A stretch of DNA of 64,000 nucleotides from Acetivibrio straminisolvens JCM 21531 (GCF_000521465.1 NZ_BAVR01000014.1:1-64000); one strand, 5' to 3'. Counted from the first letter of the stretch, positions 25,477 to 35,161 are shown. The notes: a model not told the origin generated them from the letters alone. Program-made: numbers and translations.

Positions 25477-25745
25477 AAATGGTTGAGAAGACTATTACGA
25501 TAACTAATCCGGAAGGACTGCATGCACGGCCGGCAGCACTTTTTGTACAAACTGCAGGGAAGTTTACTTCAAATGTCTGGATTAAGGCAGGAGAAAAAAA
25601 GGTAAATGCCAAGAGTATAATGGGACTTATGTCTTTAGCTGTTTCACAGGGGACAGAGGTTGTAATAGGCGCGGAAGGAGAAGATGAAGAAAAGGCCGTA
25701 AATGAACTTATTGACCTTGTCACATCGGGTTTGGAAGAGGTTTAA
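25473..25745 (+). CDS. HPr-family phosphocarrier protein
   Basis: A 90-residue HPr/Crh protein. The active-site histidine is present in GLHARPAA (His near 17), and the HprK target serine lies in [12 protein letters not shown] 25473 overlaps the whiA stop and follows AGGAGAG. Having both sites, it could act in a PTS or as the Ser-P cofactor of CcpA. With hprK in the same operon, the regulatory role is clear; no PTS enzyme is in the window. Whether to call it ptsH or crh cannot be decided here. Confidence 0.93.
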   Translation: MKMVEKTITITNPEGLHARPAALFVQTAGKFTSNVWIKAGEKKVNAKSIMGLMSLAVSQGTEVVIGAEGEDEEKAVNELIDLVTSGLEEV

Positions 25746-25773
25746 AATAGGATCTAATTTACCAAAAGTAAAG

Positions 25774-25842
25774 ATATCGACAAGTCGTAACTAAATTAAC
25801 ATTTAGATGTTGGTTTTTGATACGGTTTGTCGATATTTTTTT
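25774..25842 (+). terminator. Long stem-loop terminator between HPr and spoIIAA
   Basis: ATATCGACAA pairs with TTGTCGATAT around a long interior that has a further short CGTA/TACG stem. A run of seven T follows. It ends the hprK-to-HPr transcript. Confidence 0.7.
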
Positions 25843-25936
25843 GCCTCTGTTACAAAAGTTTACAATATTCTTTGAAGGGGGAAATAATGTTTTGAAGAAT
25901 AAAGGTTAGGACAACTGACAGTGGAGGAGGATAAGC

Positions 25937-26272
25937 TTGAATATAAGATTAACTAACCGGGGTAATACTTTAGTTGCGGTGTTAAATGGCGAACTGGATC
26001 ACCATACTGCCGAATATATTAGGCAGAAACTGGATGCTGAAATGCTGAAGTCTACTACAAAAAATATGGTTTTGGACTTTTCGAAGGTCACATTTATGGA
26101 TAGCTCGGGAATTGGAGTTATTATGGGAAGATATAAAAATATACAGAAGTTAAACGGTAAAATGTCTTTGGCCGGTGTTAACGAGCAGATTAAACGCATT
26201 TTTGAAATGTCGGGACTCTTTAAAGTAATGCCGGCTTATGATAGCATTGATGAAGCTATTAATAAAATGTAA
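25937..26272 (+). CDS. spoIIAA: Anti-sigma F factor antagonist SpoIIAA
   Basis: STAS-domain protein that releases sigma F from SpoIIAB in the forespore. TTG 25937 follows GGAGGAGG. The phosphorylated serine lies in FMDSSGIGVIMGRY (near residue 57). The 111-residue length is normal. First gene of the spoIIA operon, 13 bases before spoIIAB. Confidence 0.95.
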   Translation: MNIRLTNRGNTLVAVLNGELDHHTAEYIRQKLDAEMLKSTTKNMVLDFSKVTFMDSSGIGVIMGRYKNIQKLNGKMSLAGVNEQIKRIFEMSGLFKVMPAYDSIDEAINKM

Positions 26273-26285
26273 AGGGGTATTAAGA

Positions 26286-26734
26286 ATGAATCCAATAAAT
26301 GAAGTTAAGCTTGAGTTTGTTAGCAAATCAAGTAATGAGGCGTTTGCCAGAGTTGTGGCGGCGGCTTTTGTGTCTCAAATAGATCCGAATATTGAAGAGC
26401 TTGCGGATGTGAAAACGGCAGTTTCTGAAGCTGTGACAAATGCTATAATCCATGGATATGAAAACAAAACAGGTTTGGTGAAAATGATCTGCAAACTCTA
26501 TGAAGACGCTGTGGAAATAAGTGTAATTGATGAGGGGAAAGGAATAGAAGATATAGAGAAGGCACGACAGCCTATGTTTACCTCAAGGCCTGATATGGAA
26601 AGGTCAGGTATGGGATTTACCGTAATGGAGAATTTTATGGACAGGGTTGAGGTTGTTTCTGAAGTTGGCGGGGTACTACCGTAACAATGTTTAAGGCTTT
26701 TAAATCTGTCAGGGACAGAAACGATACCCCGTGA
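26286..26734 (+). CDS. spoIIAB: Anti-sigma F factor SpoIIAB (frameshifted here)
   Basis: Serine kinase and anti-sigma factor that holds sigma F and phosphorylates SpoIIAA. ATG 26286 (MNPINEVKLEFVSKS) follows AAGGGG. GHKL-type ATP motifs: SEAVTNAIIHGYEN (N box), DEGKGIED (G1) and RSGMGFTVME (G2). The open frame stops at 26684 as EVGGVLP; restoring one base near 26669 gives EVGRGTTVTMFKAFKS, ending at 26734, the normal ~149 residues. Confidence 0.93.
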
Positions 26735-26805
26735 CAAAAATCATTTTTTTGCTTGCGTCATAAAAGTGCAGGTGATTTTTCAATAGAACTAATACCTGAG
26801 AGGAT

Positions 26806-27558
26806 ATGGGGATGAATATGGACGAATTGTATGAAAAGGAAACTCTGGAATTGATAGCCGCTGCTAAAGCAGGAGATAAAGAAGCCCAGTCCGTATTGGT
26901 GGAGAAAAATGTCGGTCTTGTATGGAGCATCGTACGAAGATTTCAAAACAGAGGGTACGAGGCCGAAGATATTTTTCAGATCGGGTGCATAGGTCTTATT
27001 AAGGCGATTAACAAGTTTGATTGTTCCTTTGATGTCAAATTTTCTACCTATGCGGTTCCGATGATAATTGGAGAAATAAAACGCTTTATTCGGGACGACG
27101 GAATAATAAAGGTAAGCCGCTCCCTCAAGGAATTGTCAAACAAGGCCAGGATTACGAAGGAAATTATGTCAAAGGAATTGGGGCGGGAGCCGACCGTAAG
27201 TGAAATATCTGCTCAGCTCGGCATTCCTGTTGAAGAGCTGGTCATGGCAATGGAGGCGAACTGTACTCCCGAATCCTTATACAGTACGTTGGGTGAGGGG
27301 GAGAATTCTTCTACCCTTCTTATTGATAAAATTGCAAATGAAAGCGATAGCCAAGAAGTAGACATTGTCGACAGGATTGATTTAAGGAAGGTTCTGGATA
27401 CCTTAAAGCCAAGAGAGAAACAGATTATAGTTTTGAGGTATTTTAAAGAAAAAGACACAGGTTCAAATTGCAAAAATGCTTGGAATATCCCAAGTACAGG
27501 TATCAAGAATTGAAAAGAAAATATTGGAGGAAATCCGGAAAAAAATAAAATACAATTA
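26806..27558 (+). CDS. sigF: Forespore RNA polymerase sigma factor sigma F (frameshifted here)
   Basis: Sigma-70 family factor for early forespore genes. Starts at ATG 26806, 26812 or 26818 are all close to GAGAGGATATGGGG. Region 2 is visible (DIFQIGCIGLIKAINKFD, FSTYAVPMIIGEIKRFIRD), then region 3 and the start of region 4 (LKPREKQIIVLRYFKEK). One extra G near 27451 shifts the frame just before the region 4 HTH; removing it gives KEKTQVQIAKMLGISQVQVSR and a stop at 27558. As shown, the factor would lack -35 recognition, so an error is more likely than a real loss. Confidence 0.93.
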
Positions 27559-27716
27559 GACTAAAATCTATATTTTTTTGATACTAATATATAAAGCAAT
27601 ATGTTCCTGCATATTGTTTTTTTATTTCCTAATAATAAGTAATAACAATTTGTATACAAAGTTTTAAAAAACCTATTTTTATAGAAATTTATAGCATAAG
27701 GGGATTGAGTTTAAAT

Positions 27717-27944
27717 ATGACTGAAGCACTAAGAAGGTATAAGATGATTTTAATAATTCTGGGCCTGACATTGGTGATAGCGTTTTTGACTCTTGCTATT
27801 TTTGCTCAAAAACCCGAAAAAGTTCCTTCAAAAGGAATTTTCGTTTTTGAGAATACAAATGACGCAGGCTCGGTAAACGTATTCATAAAAAAAACAGCTT
27901 GGCAAGATTTGGAGGTTTTATATGCAGAAAACAATGACCAATAA
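27717..27944 (+). CDS. Small membrane protein between sigF and spoVAC, unknown
   Basis: A ~75-residue protein with one N-terminal hydrophobic helix (MILIILGLTLVIAFLTLAIF) and a polar tail. ATG 27717 lies 13 bases after AAGGGG; TTG 27705 is too close. Its 3' end overlaps the spoVAC start by 23 bases, which indicates translational coupling with the spoVA genes. I do not recognise it; it may be a forespore or inner-membrane accessory protein. Confidence 0.6.
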   Translation: MTEALRRYKMILIILGLTLVIAFLTLAIFAQKPEKVPSKGIFVFENTNDAGSVNVFIKKTAWQDLEVLYAENNDQ

Positions 27945-28365
27945 AGAGTACCAGTCCTATGTGGAAAAGAAGACACCTAATTCCAAAACAAGAAGAAATG
28001 TGCTCAGAGCTTTTTTGGTCGGGGGACTGATTTGTGTGGTCGGTCAGTTTATAACCAATACTTTGAAGATGATGGGCTATGGACAGGAGCAGGTTTCTTC
28101 GGTAGTATCGCTGATAATGATTTTTTTGGGTGCGCTTTTAACAGGGCTAAATATTTATGATGACTTAGGAAGGTTTGCAGGAGCGGGTTCTATTGTGCCT
28201 ATAACAGGCTTTGCAAATTCAATAGTCTCACCTGCGATGGAATTTAAAAGTGAAGGATATGTTTTGGGTGTTGGAGCAAGAATGTTTGTTATTGCCGGCC
28301 CGGTACTGGTATATGGCATTTCAACATCAATTATTGCGGGAATTATTTACTTTCTTTTAAAATAG
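27922..28365 (+). CDS. spoVAC: Stage V sporulation protein AC
   Basis: Polytopic membrane protein of the SpoVA channel that moves dipicolinic acid into the forespore and out at germination. ATG 27922 follows GGAGG. At 147 residues it has several hydrophobic helices and the family segments RAFLVGGLICVVGQ, GRFAGAGSIVPITGFAN and SPAMEFKSEG. It is followed by spoVAD. Confidence 0.95.
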   Translation: MQKTMTNKEYQSYVEKKTPNSKTRRNVLRAFLVGGLICVVGQFITNTLKMMGYGQEQVSSVVSLIMIFLGALLTGLNIYDDLGRFAGAGSIVPITGFANSIVSPAMEFKSEGYVLGVGARMFVIAGPVLVYGISTSIIAGIIYFLLK

Positions 28366-28411
28366 CGTGCTGATTTACCGGCGCTGCTTCAAAACCGGAG
28401 GGGAGTGAATT

Positions 28412-29432
28412 ATGGCATCTAAAAGATTGGGAAAACAAACTGTAATGCTTCAAAATCCGCCAAGTATTACTTCGACAGCTTCGATTGTGGGACCGAAAGA
28501 AGGAAAGGGACCTTTGAGACTCTATTTTGACAATATTATTGATGATGAGATGTGGGGAGAAAAAAGCTGGGAGAAGGCTGAAAGCAAGCTGATTAGAGAA
28601 ACTTTTTCAAAAGTTTTGCAAAAAGCCAATAAGACAAGTCAGGAAATAAATTATGTAATTTCAGGAGACCTTCTTAATCAATGTATTGCTGCAAACTTTG
28701 GGCTAAGAGAGTCGGATGTGCCGTTTTTTGGGGTTTACGGTGCCTGCTCCACAATGGCGGAGTCTATGAGTATTGGAGCCATGCTGGTTGATGGCGGGTT
28801 TGCCGATGATGTTGTATGTATAACATCCAGCCATTTCTGCTCTGCGGAAAAACAGTTCCGGTATCCGCTGGAATTGGGAACGCAAAGACCGCCTTCTGCG
28901 CAATGGACAGTAACCGGCTCCGGAGGTGCACTGATTTCGAGCACGGGTGCAGGTCCCTATATTACGCATATTACTACCGGCAAAATCGTTGATATGGGAA
29001 TTAAGGATGCAAACAATATGGGAGCTGCTATGGCACCTGCAGCAGTTGACACAATAGTTACCCATTTTAAAGATACGGCTTTACTCCCGAAAGCTATGAC
29101 CTTATAGTAACGGGAGACCTTGGTGCCATAGGAAAAGAAATATGTATTGAACTTGTAAGGGAACAGGGTTTCAATATTGCCAATATATACAATGACTGCG
29201 GTGTGATGATTTATGACCGTGATAGACAGGACACACATGCGGAGGCAGCGGCTGCGGCTGTGCAGCAACTGTATTTGCGGGATTTATTTATAAGAAACTT
29301 ATGGACGGAAGCTTGAAAAATGTTTTGTTTATTGCCACAGGGGCTTTACTAAGCCCGGTAAGTACACAGCAGGGAGAATCGATACCTTCTATAGCTCATG
29401 CAATCAGCATTACAACATCCCTACAGCAATAG
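28412..29432 (+). CDS. spoVAD: Stage V sporulation protein AD (two frameshifts here)
   Basis: Soluble thiolase-fold SpoVA component that binds dipicolinic acid. ATG 28412 follows GGAGGGGAG. The first frame (to 29107) has LGKQTVMLQNPPSITSTAS and GVYGACSTMAESMSIGAM. One base lost near 29080 joins FKDTGFTPESYDLIVTGDLG. A second lost near 29243 restores DTHAGGSGCGCAATVFAGF. The end ISITTSLQQ stops at 29432, ~340 residues in all. Both repairs recover conserved family sequence. Confidence 0.92.
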
Positions 29433-29473
29433 GGGCTGTATAAATATGCTATTACTCGTTTTGAGGTGGTTAT

Positions 29474-29845
29474 ATGGATAAAGTTTTAATGACATATATA
29501 AGTGCGTTTATTGTTGGAGGAGTGATTTGTGCTGTAGGACAGGTACTAATCGACAAGACCAAGCTTACATCGGCAAGAATTCTTGTGCTGTTTGTATCTT
29601 CAGGTGCAGTGCTGACAGCACTTGGGGTTTATCAGAAATTGGTTGATATCGGCGGTGCGGGAGCTACTATACCGCTTACAGGATTCGGTTACAACCTGGT
29701 AACCGGGACCTTCAAGGAAGTTGATAAATTGGGTGTGCTTGGTGCGTTTACAGGAGGAGTAAAAGCCGCAGCGGCAGGAATTGCTGCAGCTATATTCTTT
29801 GGATATCTTATGTCTGTTGCTTTTACACCCAAAGCAAAAAGATAG
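29474..29845 (+). CDS. spoVAE: Stage V sporulation protein AE (membrane, AEb type)
   Basis: A 123-residue polytopic membrane protein like the C-terminal part of SpoVAE, with VGGVICAVGQVLID, GGAGATIPLTGFGYNLV and KEVDKLGVLGAFTGG. ATG 29474 follows GAGGTGG. It is a paralogue of SpoVAC in fold and follows spoVAD. Confidence 0.93.
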   Translation: MDKVLMTYISAFIVGGVICAVGQVLIDKTKLTSARILVLFVSSGAVLTALGVYQKLVDIGGAGATIPLTGFGYNLVTGTFKEVDKLGVLGAFTGGVKAAAAGIAAAIFFGYLMSVAFTPKAKR

Positions 29846-29899
29846 CCGAATGTGTTTAAAGTATTAGGCAAATTTATTTGAAATGTGGGTATGATAACT

Positions 29900-30463
29900 A
29901 TGAGTAAAAGAAAAGTTATCCTTGTTACCGATGGTGATATGGTAGCTAAAGCAGCAGTGGAGATTGCCACTTCAAATATCGGAGGAAGGTGCATTTCTTT
30001 TTCTGCCGGAAATCCCACTGTTTTGACAGGACATGAAATTGTTGAGCTTATAAAAGCGGCCGAAAAAGACCCTGTGGTTGTTATGGTTGATGACCGGGGA
30101 CGTAAAGGTATGGGACCCGGAGAAGCTGCAATGGAGTCGATTTTAAACAACAAGGATATTGAAGTAATCGGTGTTGTGGCAGTATCCTCCGACGGTAAGG
30201 ATTGCAATGGGATAAAGCTGACTTGCTCTATTACAAGGGAAGGAAAAGTAATTAAGGGCTCTGTGGACAAAAATGGAGTGAAAACTCGCAATGGCAAGAT
30301 TTGCGGAGATACTCTGAGTATTTTAAGAGGACGCGAAGACTTGGTTATTGTTGGAATAGGTGATCCGGGAAAGATGAACTTTTATGATTCGATTGAAAAG
30401 GGTGCTCCCATAACTACAAAGGCACTGGAAGAGATAGTAAAGAGAAGTACTGTAAGACATTAA
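29900..30463 (+). CDS. Stage V sporulation protein AE-like (soluble AEa type)
   Basis: A ~187-residue soluble protein opening KRKVILVTDGDMVAKAAVEIA, with SAGNPTVLTGHEIVELI, VVVMVDDRGRKGMGPGE and VGIGDPGKMNFYDS, matching the N-terminal SpoVAE domain that some species encode separately (SpoVAEa). GTG 29885 and ATG 29891 are in-frame alternatives; only a weak GTGGG site is visible. It ends the spoVA run. Confidence 0.85.
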   Translation: MSKRKVILVTDGDMVAKAAVEIATSNIGGRCISFSAGNPTVLTGHEIVELIKAAEKDPVVVMVDDRGRKGMGPGEAAMESILNNKDIEVIGVVAVSSDGKDCNGIKLTCSITREGKVIKGSVDKNGVKTRNGKICGDTLSILRGREDLVIVGIGDPGKMNFYDSIEKGAPITTKALEEIVKRSTVRH

Positions 30464-30474
30464 GTCTTACAGTA
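30448..30474 (+). other. Perfect 11-bp hairpin across the spoVAEa stop codon
   Basis: TACTGTAAGAC and GTCTTACAGTA are perfect inverted copies around a five-base loop, and the stop codon TAA lies in the loop. No T run follows, so it is not a classical terminator. It may protect the mRNA 3' end or limit read-through into the CheX-like gene. Confidence 0.6.
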
Positions 30475-30537
30475 AGGCTTTATACCTGCTTGTATGTGCC
30501 TGCTCTATCCGGCGAAAGTGAAAGGTGGTATTATTTT

Positions 30538-31002
30538 ATGAATGTTGAATACATTAATCCCTTCATAGAAGCAAGTCAAACAGTTTTAAAGCAAATTGCT
30601 GGAATAGATGTTAAGCTGGGCAGCGTTTCTTTAAAAACCTCTCCTTACACTAGCGATAACATAGTAATTTTGGTTGGTCTTACGGGAAAAATCAGAGGAC
30701 AAGCGATTTTTTCCATGAATAAAATTGCTGCTTTGACTATTGCTTCAGGCATGATGGGAGGCGCGGAATTGACGGAGTTGGACGAAATATCAAAAAGCGC
30801 ACTGTCGGAGCTGACCAACATGATTCTCGGAAATACCGCTACCATTCTTTATAATAGGGGAATTGGTGTTGAAATAACTCCACCATCTTTTCTAGTGGGA
30901 GAAAATATGCAGATATCACCTTCGAAAATGAAGACTATATGCATTCCTCTTCTTTTAGGGGAAAATAAAAAAATTGAGTTGGATATTTCGGTGGTTGATT
31001 AA
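30538..31002 (+). CDS. CheX-like chemotaxis phosphatase family protein
   Basis: Start chosen at ATG 30538 (MNVEYINPFIEAS), behind AAAGGTGG. A 154-residue protein of the CheC/CheX/FliY family, which dephosphorylates CheY-P. The catalytic Glu/Asn pair is visible in SALSELTNMILGN (residues ~98-110). No other chemotaxis gene is nearby, so its response-regulator partner is elsewhere. Confidence 0.82.
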   Translation: MNVEYINPFIEASQTVLKQIAGIDVKLGSVSLKTSPYTSDNIVILVGLTGKIRGQAIFSMNKIAALTIASGMMGGAELTELDEISKSALSELTNMILGNTATILYNRGIGVEITPPSFLVGENMQISPSKMKTICIPLLLGENKKIELDISVVD

Positions 31003-31018
31003 CTTTTATGTGTAATTT

Positions 31019-31072
31019 AAAATAGAGCATAGCAGAGTTTGCTAAAAATAAGTTCTGCCATGCTCTATTTTT
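31019..31072 (+). terminator. Rho-independent terminator after the CheX-like gene
   Basis: AAAATAGAGCAT and GCAGA pair with TCTGC and ATGCTCTATTTTT, with one internal mismatch, ending in a T run. It lies 17 bases past the stop. Confidence 0.8.
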
Positions 31073-31221
31073 CGCTTGGTCTCTTGGAATTAAATAGAAA
31101 AGGCGAAATATATTTAGCATTTTTTATAAGGATAGGTCTTAAATATAGCGGACATATGTGTTATTATGATATTTATAATCAAGAGAGATATAACAGTTAA
31201 TTAATGAGAGGGAGAAAAACA

Positions 31222-31716
31222 ATGGCAATTAATGTTGTACTGGTAGAGCCGGAGATACCCCAAAATACTGGAAATATTGTAAGGACTTGTGCAGCAGTGG
31301 GGGCAAATCTTCACTTAGTCAAGCCTTTGGGGTTTTCGGTTGAAGACAGATACCTAAAGCGTGCAGGTTTGGACTATTGGGATAAAGCAAATATAAAATA
31401 TTATGATAGTTTCAATGAATTAAGGGATAAGTACAAGGAGCATACTTTTTATTATTCTACTACTAAAGCTCAGAATACATATGCAGATGTAAGATATCCG
31501 GAGGATTGTTTTATTGTGTTTGGAAAGGAAACAGCAGGTTTGCCGGAAGAGCTTCTTAGAGAAAACAGAGAATGGTGTATTCGAATTCCGATGAAAAATG
31601 ATATCCGTTCCTTGAATCTTTCGAATTCTGTTGCTGTAGTTGTTTATGAAGTATTAAGACAGAGTAATTTTGCCGGACTTGTTACTTGTGGGAAATTATC
31701 TAAATATACATGGTAA
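31222..31716 (+). CDS. trmL: tRNA (cytidine(34)-2'-O)-methyltransferase
   Basis: SPOUT-class methyltransferase that modifies the wobble base of tRNA-Leu. ATG 31222 (MAINVVLVEPEIPQNTGNI) follows GAGAGGGAG. Motifs are VEPEIPQNTGNIVRTCAA, VFGKETAGLPEELL and RSLNLSNSVAVVVYE. The ~164-residue length is normal. It appears to be transcribed alone. Confidence 0.93.
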   Translation: MAINVVLVEPEIPQNTGNIVRTCAAVGANLHLVKPLGFSVEDRYLKRAGLDYWDKANIKYYDSFNELRDKYKEHTFYYSTTKAQNTYADVRYPEDCFIVFGKETAGLPEELLRENREWCIRIPMKNDIRSLNLSNSVAVVVYEVLRQSNFAGLVTCGKLSKYTW

Positions 31717-31964
31717 AAAGCAGCATTTCATGTCGTAATAATTGCTTCCTTAAGACAAGTAAAGTAATGGTAATATTGGGGCGATATTGTTGCTGATGTA
31801 TTCGAGAGTTGTTTTATTTGAATATTTTTGTACTTTATGGGGCCTTTATTCGTTGTTTTTGTAGAAATATTTCGAATACTAAAGTATAATATATAGATAT
31901 AATGATAGATATATAGAGATTATGTTGACGACTCAATGATAGTTTATTCGGGTGGTAGGATGTT

Positions 31965-33482
31965 ATGAAAAATCATATTGATTTGTTGAAAAAAAAATAC
32001 AGTAATTTGGCTGATACATATCTGAATACTGAGTTCAGAAAAGTTGAATTGCTTTTATATATCTTATTTTCAGTAATACTTGGTCTTATACAGTGTATGC
32101 AGATAGATTACAATGCTACAAATAACATTCGGGGTTATATAAGTCATGTACAATCATCAATTGTTATTCTTATGGCTTTTCGATTCGGTTATTTGGGATT
32201 ATCGATAGCACTGGTATTGATTTTAGGCGAAACAGCATTCATAGTTGCAGAGTACTTCCTGAGCTTCAACAATTACCTGCTGCTGGGGATTACGCTAAAA
32301 TTGTTTACAATATTTGTAACCAGTTTTATTGCGATACTTACAAACAGACAGCAGATTCAGAAAAAAAAGCTTGAACAGCTGGCAATTACAGATGAATTAA
32401 CCGGAGCGTATAACCAGAGATTTTTTCACATGATTCTTGAAAGTGAGCTTAATGAGGCGCAAAAAAATGAAAGCTCCGTCAGTCTTATTATGATAGACAT
32501 TGATAACTTTAAAATGTACAACGATATTTACGGACATGACTGTGGTGACAGTATATTAAGGACAACCGCATCAATTCTTTTGGAAATATTAAATGAAGGC
32601 AGCTATTTGTGCCGGTACGGTGGGGATGAATTTGCAGTTGTTATTACAAATGCCCAAAGGGAAAATCTGGAGAATATAGCAAACGATATTCGGCAGAGGT
32701 TTGAAAGACTGAAGCAAAAATATTATAAAGACGAACTGTATGAAAAGGTAACATTGTCCATTGGTTTGTCGGAATATCCCAATATGTCGCGGAACAAGAA
32801 TGAACTCATTTACCAGGCTGACACTGCCTTGTATCATGCGAAGAATCTGGGAAAAGACAAAGTACACCTCTATCAGGACGCGCTGATGCAAATACGCAAA
32901 AATATAAGTTCCGACCATCAGCAGCTTATAGGTATATTCAAGGGATTGTTAAGTACCATATCGGCAAAGGATAAATATACCCATGGACACTGTGAGCGGG
33001 TAGCTGCTTATGCTGTATTGATTGCCGAAGCAATGAAGCTGAGTGCCAAAGAAATCAGTATAATTCAATGTGCGGGTTTGTTGCATGATATCGGAAAGAT
33101 AGAAATACCCAAACATATATTGAACAAAAAAGAAAAATTGACTGATGATGAAATAAGTTATTTAAGACAGCACCCAGTTTATAGTGAAAACATTCTTGAA
33201 CCTTTGGAGGATATGGACAAACTGACGGATTATGTAAGGCATCATCATGAAAGATTTGACGGCACAGGATATCCGGACGGACTTAAGGGAACGGAAATAA
33301 GTCTTGGTGCAAGAATTCTGTGTGTTGCGGATTCGTTTGATGCCATGGTGTCCGATCGTCCGTACAGCAAAAGCATGACAATGGAGCAGGCCTTTAATGA
33401 GCTTGAAAACAACGCCGGGACTCAATTTGATCCCGAAATTGTAAAGATTTTTATAAAAGCAATGGATTCATGTGTCTTTTGA
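31965..33482 (+). CDS. Membrane diguanylate cyclase / HD-GYP phosphodiesterase
   Basis: A 505-residue protein that could both make and hydrolyse c-di-GMP. Residues ~25-125 hold several hydrophobic helices. The GGDEF domain has the intact RYGGDEFAVVI (~residue 220). The RxxD inhibitory site expected five residues upstream is absent (NEGS). The HD-GYP domain has GHCERVAAYAV, LLHDIGKIEIP and HHERFDGTGYPDGLKG, all intact. A close paralogue lies at 53304-54921. Confidence 0.93.
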   Translation: MKNHIDLLKKKYSNLADTYLNTEFRKVELLLYILFSVILGLIQCMQIDYNATNNIRGYISHVQSSIVILMAFRFGYLGLSIALVLILGETAFIVAEYFLSFNNYLLLGITLKLFTIFVTSFIAILTNRQQIQKKKLEQLAITDELTGAYNQRFFHMILESELNEAQKNESSVSLIMIDIDNFKMYNDIYGHDCGDSILRTTASILLEILNEGSYLCRYGGDEFAVVITNAQRENLENIANDIRQRFERLKQKYYKDELYEKVTLSIGLSEYPNMSRNKNELIYQADTALYHAKNLGKDKVHLYQDALMQIRKNISSDHQQLIGIFKGLLSTISAKDKYTHGHCERVAAYAVLIAEAMKLSAKEISIIQCAGLLHDIGKIEIPKHILNKKEKLTDDEISYLRQHPVYSENILEPLEDMDKLTDYVRHHHERFDGTGYPDGLKGTEISLGARILCVADSFDAMVSDRPYSKSMTMEQAFNELENNAGTQFDPEIVKIFIKAMDSCVF

Positions 33483-33562
33483 ATAGAACAAGTTCAGACT
33501 TGTGACGGTTGTGTGTTTTTATTGTCGATTTTTGGGTTTTTACAGATAATACAAACAAAATA

Positions 33563-33592
33563 TTGAAAAATATGTTGATTTAATGGTAAACT
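33563..33592 (+). promoter_or_regulatory. Candidate promoter of the polyketide cluster
   Basis: TTGAAA-N18-TAAACT, about 95 bases upstream of the first KAS III gene. AT-rich DNA surrounds it. Confidence 0.4.
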
Positions 33593-33685
33593 AATTGTAA
33601 GGCAATACAAAGGAATTGTTTTCCCGTAATCTTGATTTGACATAAAAAATAATTATAATATTTGCTAAATGTTATGAGGGGGATT

Positions 33686-34706
33686 ATGACTGAATTATTT
33701 TATTTTCCAAAGAGAAAGAAGAAAACAATTCGAAGATTTTGCAAGATATTATCTACTGACTCTTATGTTCCTGATAGAGTAATTGACAATGAAGAAATAA
33801 TAAAAAAATATCACCCTTTCTTTAGAAACGAAGTAATTATAAAAACCATTGGCGTAGAAAGAAGACATGTTGAGGAAAAAGACGCGGATGACAGTGACGT
33901 TCTTGCAAAATCAGCCAAAGGGTGTCTTGAGAAATATGGAATATTGCCGGATGAACTTTCGAGAGTTATTGTGAACAAGTTTGTGGGTGATAATTTCCTG
34001 CCTATGACAGCAAGCAGGCTCCAAGGCAAACTTGGAAGTAAGACGCTGTGCACGCCTTTGACATTGATGGGGGTACTTCGGCTTTTATTCATTCATTGGA
34101 TGCGGCATCAAGATTTATTAATTCCGGTGACGAATATATTCTTATTTCATCAGGAGGCATAGTCTCAAAGTTTGTAAGCAAAACAGATCCAAGAGTTGCA
34201 TTTCTGTTTGGAGATGCTTCGGCTTCTGTACTTTTAGGTTATTCGGAAGAGAAACACATATTGGCAAGTTATTTTTATTCAAACTATCAGTATTATGATA
34301 TGGCCGTAATGCAAAGTCCTTTAAGCCTTGCAGAGAACTTTTCCCCGACTGAGTTGGTTTCTGCAATAGGTGATTTGTATAAAATGGAGAACTGGAAGAT
34401 AGCTGAAAGCTTTATAGAGAGGCAGTAAGGGAAGTATCAAGGAATGTACTCGAAGAAAGTGGCCTTGAAATGAAGGATATTGATTTGGTCTTGGTTACAG
34501 AAAATAATGTCAAGATATGGGAGTTGACACTGGAAACTTTGGGAGTATATCCTGAAAAAAGCATTTCTTTGATCAGAGAATATGGTAATACCATGTCGGC
34601 AATGCTTCCGCTTCTTATAGATCATGGATTTCGTTCAGGTAGAATTCAGAAGGGTATGAATATTATGCTGATATCCCATGGTGAAGGGTTCAGTGGGGAG
34701 GTCTAA
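33686..34706 (+). CDS. KAS III-like protein lacking the catalytic Cys (two frameshifts here)
   Basis: FabH-fold protein, first gene of the polyketide cluster. ATG 33686 follows GAGGGGG closely. The opening KILSTDSYVPDRVIDNEEI and IGVERRHVEE are typical KAS III. Bases are missing near 34040 and 34420; repaired, it reads AVHAFDIDGGTSAFIHSLDAA and ERAVREVSRNVLEESG, ~340 residues. Where the partner at 35162 has AFDMTCACSGF, this one has AFDIDGGTSAF: the nucleophilic Cys is Thr. The HQAN histidine region reads VTENNVKIW, so the His is lost too, while the Asn motif EYGNTMSAM remains. It is probably a non-catalytic partner of the second KAS III, or an acyl-binding subunit. Confidence 0.8.
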
Positions 34707-34834
34707 TATATAGGGTTTAATCTTAAATATATTGTCAAATTATATAAAAAATTCATATGAATCAAGACTGGATATGTTTATTTTGTAGATTGCTTTTTTT
34801 TACAACTTACATTATTTTTAAGAGGGGGATTGCT

Positions 34835-35080
34835 ATGAACTACGAAGAAATCTTTAGCAAAGCAAAGGAACTGATAGCAGATTATCTAAAGGTGGATGAG
34901 AATGAAATTACTCCCGAAACCAATCTTGTTGATGACCTTTGTGCCGATTCTATAGCTTTGGTAGAGTTGGGATTCAGGTTTTCTGAGACTTTTTCGGTGC
35001 CTATGATTGAAGCTAAACCGGATTTGTTTATTATGGATAATGTTGTAAAGTTTATATTGGATAACACCGGTGAGAAATGA
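34835..35080 (+). CDS. Acyl carrier protein, free-standing
   Basis: ATG 34835 follows AGAGGGGG. The 81-residue acidic protein is a typical ACP with the pantetheine serine in DDLCADSIALVELGF (residue ~39). Placed between the two KAS III genes, it probably carries the starter acyl group for the cluster. Unlike the three tandem ACPs of the megasynthase, it keeps serine. Confidence 0.93.
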   Translation: MNYEEIFSKAKELIADYLKVDENEITPETNLVDDLCADSIALVELGFRFSETFSVPMIEAKPDLFIMDNVVKFILDNTGEK

Positions 35081-35161
35081 TTCGACGGCATTTGCAACCT
35101 TGTACGACAAATAAATACTTGTTTGATTTACCACATCAAGGGATTGTGAATGGGGGAGACT

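Noticed and set aside
25876-25900. Possible sigma-H promoter before spoIIAA (GGGGAAAT and GAAGAAT)
   Set aside because: The spacing between the boxes is about eight bases, too short for the sigma-H consensus.
27440-27480. Programmed frameshift in sigF
   Set aside because: No slippery heptamer or stimulatory structure was seen, and similar slips occur in many unrelated genes, so an error is simpler.
31716-31965. c-di-GMP riboswitch upstream of the GGDEF/HD-GYP gene
   Set aside because: The conserved GEMM core could not be found in the 250-base leader; only AT-rich promoter-like sequence is present.
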